DNA of 64,000 nt from JAIBCC01 sp963763855 (lineage in GTDB: Bacteria; Acidobacteriota; Blastocatellia; Pyrinomonadales; Pyrinomonadaceae), in contig CAVXPU010000005.1 of assembly GCA_963763855.1 (NCBI GenBank), positions 3,305,788-3,369,787 on the forward strand, in the 5' to 3' direction. The notes beneath the pieces were generated by a model. That model was not told the origin of the DNA and ran no database searches. It saw only the letters and a program-made list of their open reading frames with translations. Below are positions 61,064 through 64,000 of the stretch, one piece after another; within the stretch, counting starts at the first letter, position 1, and each line of letters opens with the position of its first letter. The translations under genes were made by a program, and so were the position numbers.

Positions 61064-61459
61064 TCAATCTTCACTTTTTGTTTCAAGCTGCTCACGACCT
61101 TGCAAATCTCGAATTACGAAATTCACCATCTTTTTAATATCCTCGTCAGACATTTGATTTTTGAAAGAAGGCATTGGAAGTTTGCCGTTTTTTATTTGTT
61201 CATAAATTTCGGCTTCAGTTTTTTTGGCTGCGTCACCATAACGAAGACTTGGCACTAATTTTCCATTAACTTCTTTGCCGTTTGCCTCGTTTCCATGGCA
61301 GATAGCACAATTTTGACGAAATATCGAAGCTTCGTAAGATTTGCTCTCAGCAATTACGAATTCCTGTTTATAATTTTTCTGTTCCGAACAAGCGAAAAAG
61401 AGGCAAAAGGCAAAAATTATTAACAACTTTTCACTTTTCACTTTTCGTTTTTCACTCAC
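61064..61459 (-). CDS. Membrane-anchored cytochrome c lipoprotein
   Basis: 131 residues with a lipoprotein signal ending LFFAC, one CAICH haem c site, a MPSFKNQMSDEDI segment with the distal methionine ligand, and a helix ending the class I cytochrome fold. The first residues, RKVKSEK, come from repetitive DNA. It overlaps thiG by 4 bp (ATGA). It may carry electrons in a short envelope pathway. Confidence 0.85.
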   Translation of the reverse strand: MSEKRKVKSEKLLIIFAFCLFFACSEQKNYKQEFVIAESKSYEASIFRQNCAICHGNEANGKEVNGKLVPSLRYGDAAKKTEAEIYEQIKNGKLPMPSFKNQMSDEDIKKMVNFVIRDLQGREQLETKSED

Positions 61460-62226
61460 TTTATTGCTCCTTCGATCGGACTCGACGCACTGGCATATAA
61501 ACGCTTCGGCATTCTGCCTGAAAGATACGCGAGTCGCCCAGCCCGAACCGCTAACTTCATTGCTTCCGCCATTTGCTCAGCATTATTCGCTTCGGCAATT
61601 GCGGTATTCATCAAAATTGCATCTGCCCCGAGTTCCATCGCGATCGCGGCATCACTCGGCACGCCAACTCCCGCGTCGACGATAATTGTAGCGTCCGGCA
61701 ATTGCTCACGCATAATTCGTAGATTTGTAGGATTCTGCACACCCAATCCCGAACCGATTGGAGCCGCCAAAGGCATTACCGCAACACAACCCGCATCAAG
61801 CAATTTCTTCGCCATTATCAAATCGTCAGAAAAATACGGCAGTACGATAAAACCCTCTTTTACCAATGCTTTAGCGGCTTCGAGTGTTTGCTCGTTATCA
61901 GGTAAAAGCGTAATCTTATCGCCGATGACTTCGAGTTTTATCCAATCAGTTTCGAGGGCTTCACGGGCTAAACGTGCTGTGCGAATCGCGTGTTCTGCGT
62001 CATAACAACCAGCAGTATTTGGCAAAATCTGCATTTCTGGTGAAAGGAAATCCAGAAAAGACTCTGTTTGCCGATCCAGCGGAACACGATTAACGGCAAC
62101 TGTCACCATTTCAGCACCGGACGCTTTGTGGGCTAGCTGCATCTCGTTGTAAGAGCGATACTTACCGGTTCCAATGATTAAACGCGAACTAAATGTTTTA
62201 TCTGCAAGTTTAAACAAATCTGACAT
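61456..62226 (-). CDS. thiG: Thiazole synthase ThiG
   Basis: 256-residue TIM-barrel enzyme: SRLIIGTGKYRSYNEM, VAVNRVPL, LPNTAGCYDAEHAIRTARLARE, IKLEVIGD, VMPLAAPIGSGLGVQNP, IVDAGVGVPSDAAIAMELGADAILMNTAIAEA. It forms the thiazole ring of thiamine from deoxyxylulose phosphate, ThiS thiocarboxylate and dehydroglycine. No other thiamine gene is visible. The IS copy ends 37 bp upstream of its start codon. Confidence 0.94.
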   Translation of the reverse strand: MSDLFKLADKTFSSRLIIGTGKYRSYNEMQLAHKASGAEMVTVAVNRVPLDRQTESFLDFLSPEMQILPNTAGCYDAEHAIRTARLAREALETDWIKLEVIGDKITLLPDNEQTLEAAKALVKEGFIVLPYFSDDLIMAKKLLDAGCVAVMPLAAPIGSGLGVQNPTNLRIMREQLPDATIIVDAGVGVPSDAAIAMELGADAILMNTAIAEANNAEQMAEAMKLAVRAGRLAYLSGRMPKRLYASASSPIEGAIK

Positions 62227-62407
62227 GAAACGATTTTAGAATAAAATTTCACGCAAAAGAAATGAGGTCGTCCAAAAAGTAAAAATTTGGGCAGTCTTTT
62301 TTTTCATTTTAGTTTTTTTTCTGCCTTTGCAGACTAATTTTTGTGATTTTTCTCGTTTGCGGGATAAATTTAGTTTGTTTTTTCAATAGTTTGAGTTTAT
62401 CCCGGGT

Positions 62408-63760
62408 TTAATGGCTTCTTTCTAACCCAAAGTGGTTCAGATTGTGAGCCAGTGCTATCAGTCCGACTTCGATTCCGGCTTTTTGGAGTCCTCTTAAATT
62501 GAATCTTTTGAATCCTTTGTTGTGTTTGATGTTGCCAAAGACCGCTTCTACCTTCCAACGTTCTTTTCTTTTCACCACTCCGATTTCACTTTCCAGTAAT
62601 TCTCTGATTTCTTTCCGCCGTTTGATCAGATTATGATTTCGTCCAATGATTCGATTTCCTGTTGATTTATGGCATCCTGAACGCATCGGACAACTTGTGC
62701 AATTTTGAGCTTGGTATTGATTTATCTGCTGAATGTAGCCTGTTTTGGTCTTTTGTTTTTTCGTCCCGATTCGCTTCATCGGTTGTCCGATCGGGCAATA
62801 ATAAGTGTCAGTTTCCTGATTGTAATACAGATTATCCGCTAAAAATGGATTCTGTTGGTGCTTTTTACCGGTCTGTTCTTTCTCGAAATAATTGTATTTA
62901 ACGAAGGCTTCAATCTCTTTTTCAGCTAAATAATCATAATTTTCTTCGCTTCCGCAACCTGCGTCTGCAGTGATATTTTCCGGATTATTTCCGTAACTTT
63001 CAACGTGTTTTTCGAGGTGATCTTTGAGTAGATTTGTGTCCGTCGGGCTTTGTCCGAGCGTGTAATTGACCAGATAATGACCGCTCGTTGAGGCTTGCGG
63101 ATTGTAGCCGGGTTTGAGCTGTCCGTTCATCATATGATCGTCTTTCATCCGCATAAACGTTGCCTCTTTATCCGTTTTTGAATAACTTCCGCGACCCTTT
63201 AGAATCTGCTCTTTCTCATCATATTCACTCAACTTTTTTGTCCAATTCTTCCTCGCATAATTCAACTTTTGTTTGACCTTTTTGTCGATTGATTTAACTT
63301 TCAACGCTTCATTTATTTCTTCTATCGCCCGACTCACCGATTCCGGATTGATCTCTTTGAATTCGGGTTTGGTCGGCGTGTTTTCTTCTTCCCGATAGAC
63401 TTCCTCGACATATTTCCAAAGCTCATTGAGCTGCTTTTCGATTCGTTCGCGACTCGTCTTTATCGCTTTTCCCCACACAAAAGTGTAACGATTCGCATTC
63501 GCTTCCAGCTTCGTCCCGTCCAACGTTATTTCCTTCAATGACAAGACTCCTTCCTCTGCCAATAAAACGACCACTTGACTGAATATCTTCTGCAAATGCT
63601 CCTTCAAACGCTTTCCCCGAAAATCATTGATCGTGTTATGGTCAGGCTTCGCTCCGCCCGTAAGCCACATGAAATGCACGTTTTCAGTTAAAGATTGCTC
63701 AATCTTCCGCGATGAGTAAATGTTGCGTAAATACCCGTAAACCAACACTTTCAACAACAT
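62408..63760 (-). CDS. IS1182-type transposase, main ORF, copy 2 (450 aa)
   Basis: Residue-for-residue identical to the 450-residue protein at 8423-9775. The start ATG lies 9 bp after an in-frame TAA. The presence of two identical main frames points to very recent duplication. Confidence 0.9.
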   Translation of the reverse strand: MLLKVLVYGYLRNIYSSRKIEQSLTENVHFMWLTGGAKPDHNTINDFRGKRLKEHLQKIFSQVVVLLAEEGVLSLKEITLDGTKLEANANRYTFVWGKAIKTSRERIEKQLNELWKYVEEVYREEENTPTKPEFKEINPESVSRAIEEINEALKVKSIDKKVKQKLNYARKNWTKKLSEYDEKEQILKGRGSYSKTDKEATFMRMKDDHMMNGQLKPGYNPQASTSGHYLVNYTLGQSPTDTNLLKDHLEKHVESYGNNPENITADAGCGSEENYDYLAEKEIEAFVKYNYFEKEQTGKKHQQNPFLADNLYYNQETDTYYCPIGQPMKRIGTKKQKTKTGYIQQINQYQAQNCTSCPMRSGCHKSTGNRIIGRNHNLIKRRKEIRELLESEIGVVKRKERWKVEAVFGNIKHNKGFKRFNLRGLQKAGIEVGLIALAHNLNHFGLERSH

Positions 63761-63769
63761 CCGCGGATG

Positions 63770-63946
63770 TTAACTCGACGTCCCGCCGCCTTTATAACTC
63801 TGTTCCAATTCACCGATATTGATGCGTTCGATAACCTCATCGACCACCCGCACCGGATGCTTCTCAGGTATCAATTCATCCAAACTCGGCGGCAACAACA
63901 TCGGCTGATTCTGCACATATCGTTTGAATACTGCTTTTTTGCTCAT
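63770..63946 (-). CDS. N-terminal transposase fragment, copy 2 (58 aa)
   Basis: 58 residues from the ATG at 63946 to the TAA at 63772-63770, identical in length and frame to the fragment at 8237-8413. Confidence 0.85.
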   Translation of the reverse strand: MSKKAVFKRYVQNQPMLLPPSLDELIPEKHPVRVVDEVIERINIGELEQSYKGGGTSS

Positions 63947-64000
63947 ATCAATATTTTAAACTTAAGTTCTTTTAAAATGAAAAAGAAGCCGCCTTTTCAG

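Larger units (their letters stand above)
62264..64000 (-). mobile_element. IS1182-type insertion sequence, copy 2 (cut by window edge)
   Basis: The inverted counterpart of the element at 8176-9919. It runs off the window within the left terminal repeat (the last bases are the complement of CTGAAAAGG). The right end reads GAGGTCGTCCAAAAAGT, differing from copy 1 by an exchange of CT for TC at bases 5-6. Bases near 63960 have one extra A compared with copy 1. The transposase carries the same in-frame TAA. Confidence 0.9.

Noticed and set aside
62227..62263. A TPP riboswitch in front of thiG
   Set aside because: Only 37 bp separate the IS from the start codon, too short for a TPP aptamer, and no THI-box sequence is visible.
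8176..64000. A composite transposon formed by the two IS copies
   Set aside because: The 52 kb between them holds housekeeping genes (hup, tRNA-Pro, rdgB, trp, nth, thiG), so it is chromosomal DNA flanked by chance or by rearrangement rather than a mobile unit.
1..64000. CRISPR arrays
   Set aside because: The repeats are palindromic, irregularly spaced and of different families. There is no run of equal repeats with unique spacers, and no cas genes.

Overview
The window reads as chromosomal DNA of an AT-rich Gram-negative bacterium. The best guess is an acidobacterium, possibly of the Blastocatellia/Pyrinomonadaceae type. The reasons are an alternative complex III (ActA pentahaem cytochrome followed by ActB), many secreted proteins of unknown family, OmpA-type and beta-barrel envelope proteins, a radical SAM enzyme resembling tetraether/membrane-spanning lipid synthases, and very many short palindromic repeats between and even inside genes. 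The phylum assignment is inference.

Layout. 1-2.75 kb: actB (cut by the window edge) and actA. 3-8.2 kb: a ROK protein, DedA, a GHMP kinase, a secreted protein, purQ/purS and a small membrane protein. 8.18-9.92 kb: an IS1182-type insertion sequence. 9.9-18.4 kb: HU, tRNA-Pro, RdgB, an unknown 456-residue protein, a TesA / ABC-ATPase / FtsX-type permease group whose permease is broken by two frameshifts, an SDR and an anchored protein. 18.5-26.2 kb: the radical SAM enzyme, a TIR-domain protein, kynurenine 3-monooxygenase, a GxxExxY protein, a dienoyl-CoA-reductase-like SDR and a secreted helical protein. 26.4-31.5 kb: trpE, an ankyrin lipoprotein, trpG, trpD, trpC. 31.6-36.2 kb: YceI, then fdhD, an FdhF/YdeP-type molybdoenzyme and mobA. 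36.2-41.4 kb: a methyltransferase fusion, a DegT aminotransferase, a SnoaL-like protein, endonuclease III and a BrnT/BrnA toxin-antitoxin pair.

41.4-53.1 kb is the most unusual part. It is one long minus-strand run: PspA, a substrate-binding protein fused to an OmpA domain, an ABC permease, an ABC ATPase, a membrane-anchored coiled-coil protein, a Phd/RelE toxin-antitoxin pair, a soluble coiled-coil protein, a tandem AAA+ ATPase, and an Eco57I-type restriction-modification-like protein 3 bp after the ATPase. It looks like a PspA/AAA+ membrane-remodelling or envelope-stress module joined to a DNA-modification gene.

53.7-62.2 kb: an outer-membrane protein behind a sigma-54-like promoter, then a quinone/electrophile detoxification cluster (Rrf2 regulator with an overlapping operator and promoter, SDR, nitroreductase, DoxX, YgiD dioxygenase, quinone oxidoreductase), then thiG, cytochrome c, a membrane protein, a TIGR01777 epimerase and a GntR regulator in tight coupling. 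The window ends inside a second, inverted copy of the same IS.

Two themes run through the window. Both IS copies carry the same in-frame stop codon in the transposase. Palindromic repeats from several families sit in frame inside three protein genes and supply the termini of several more.
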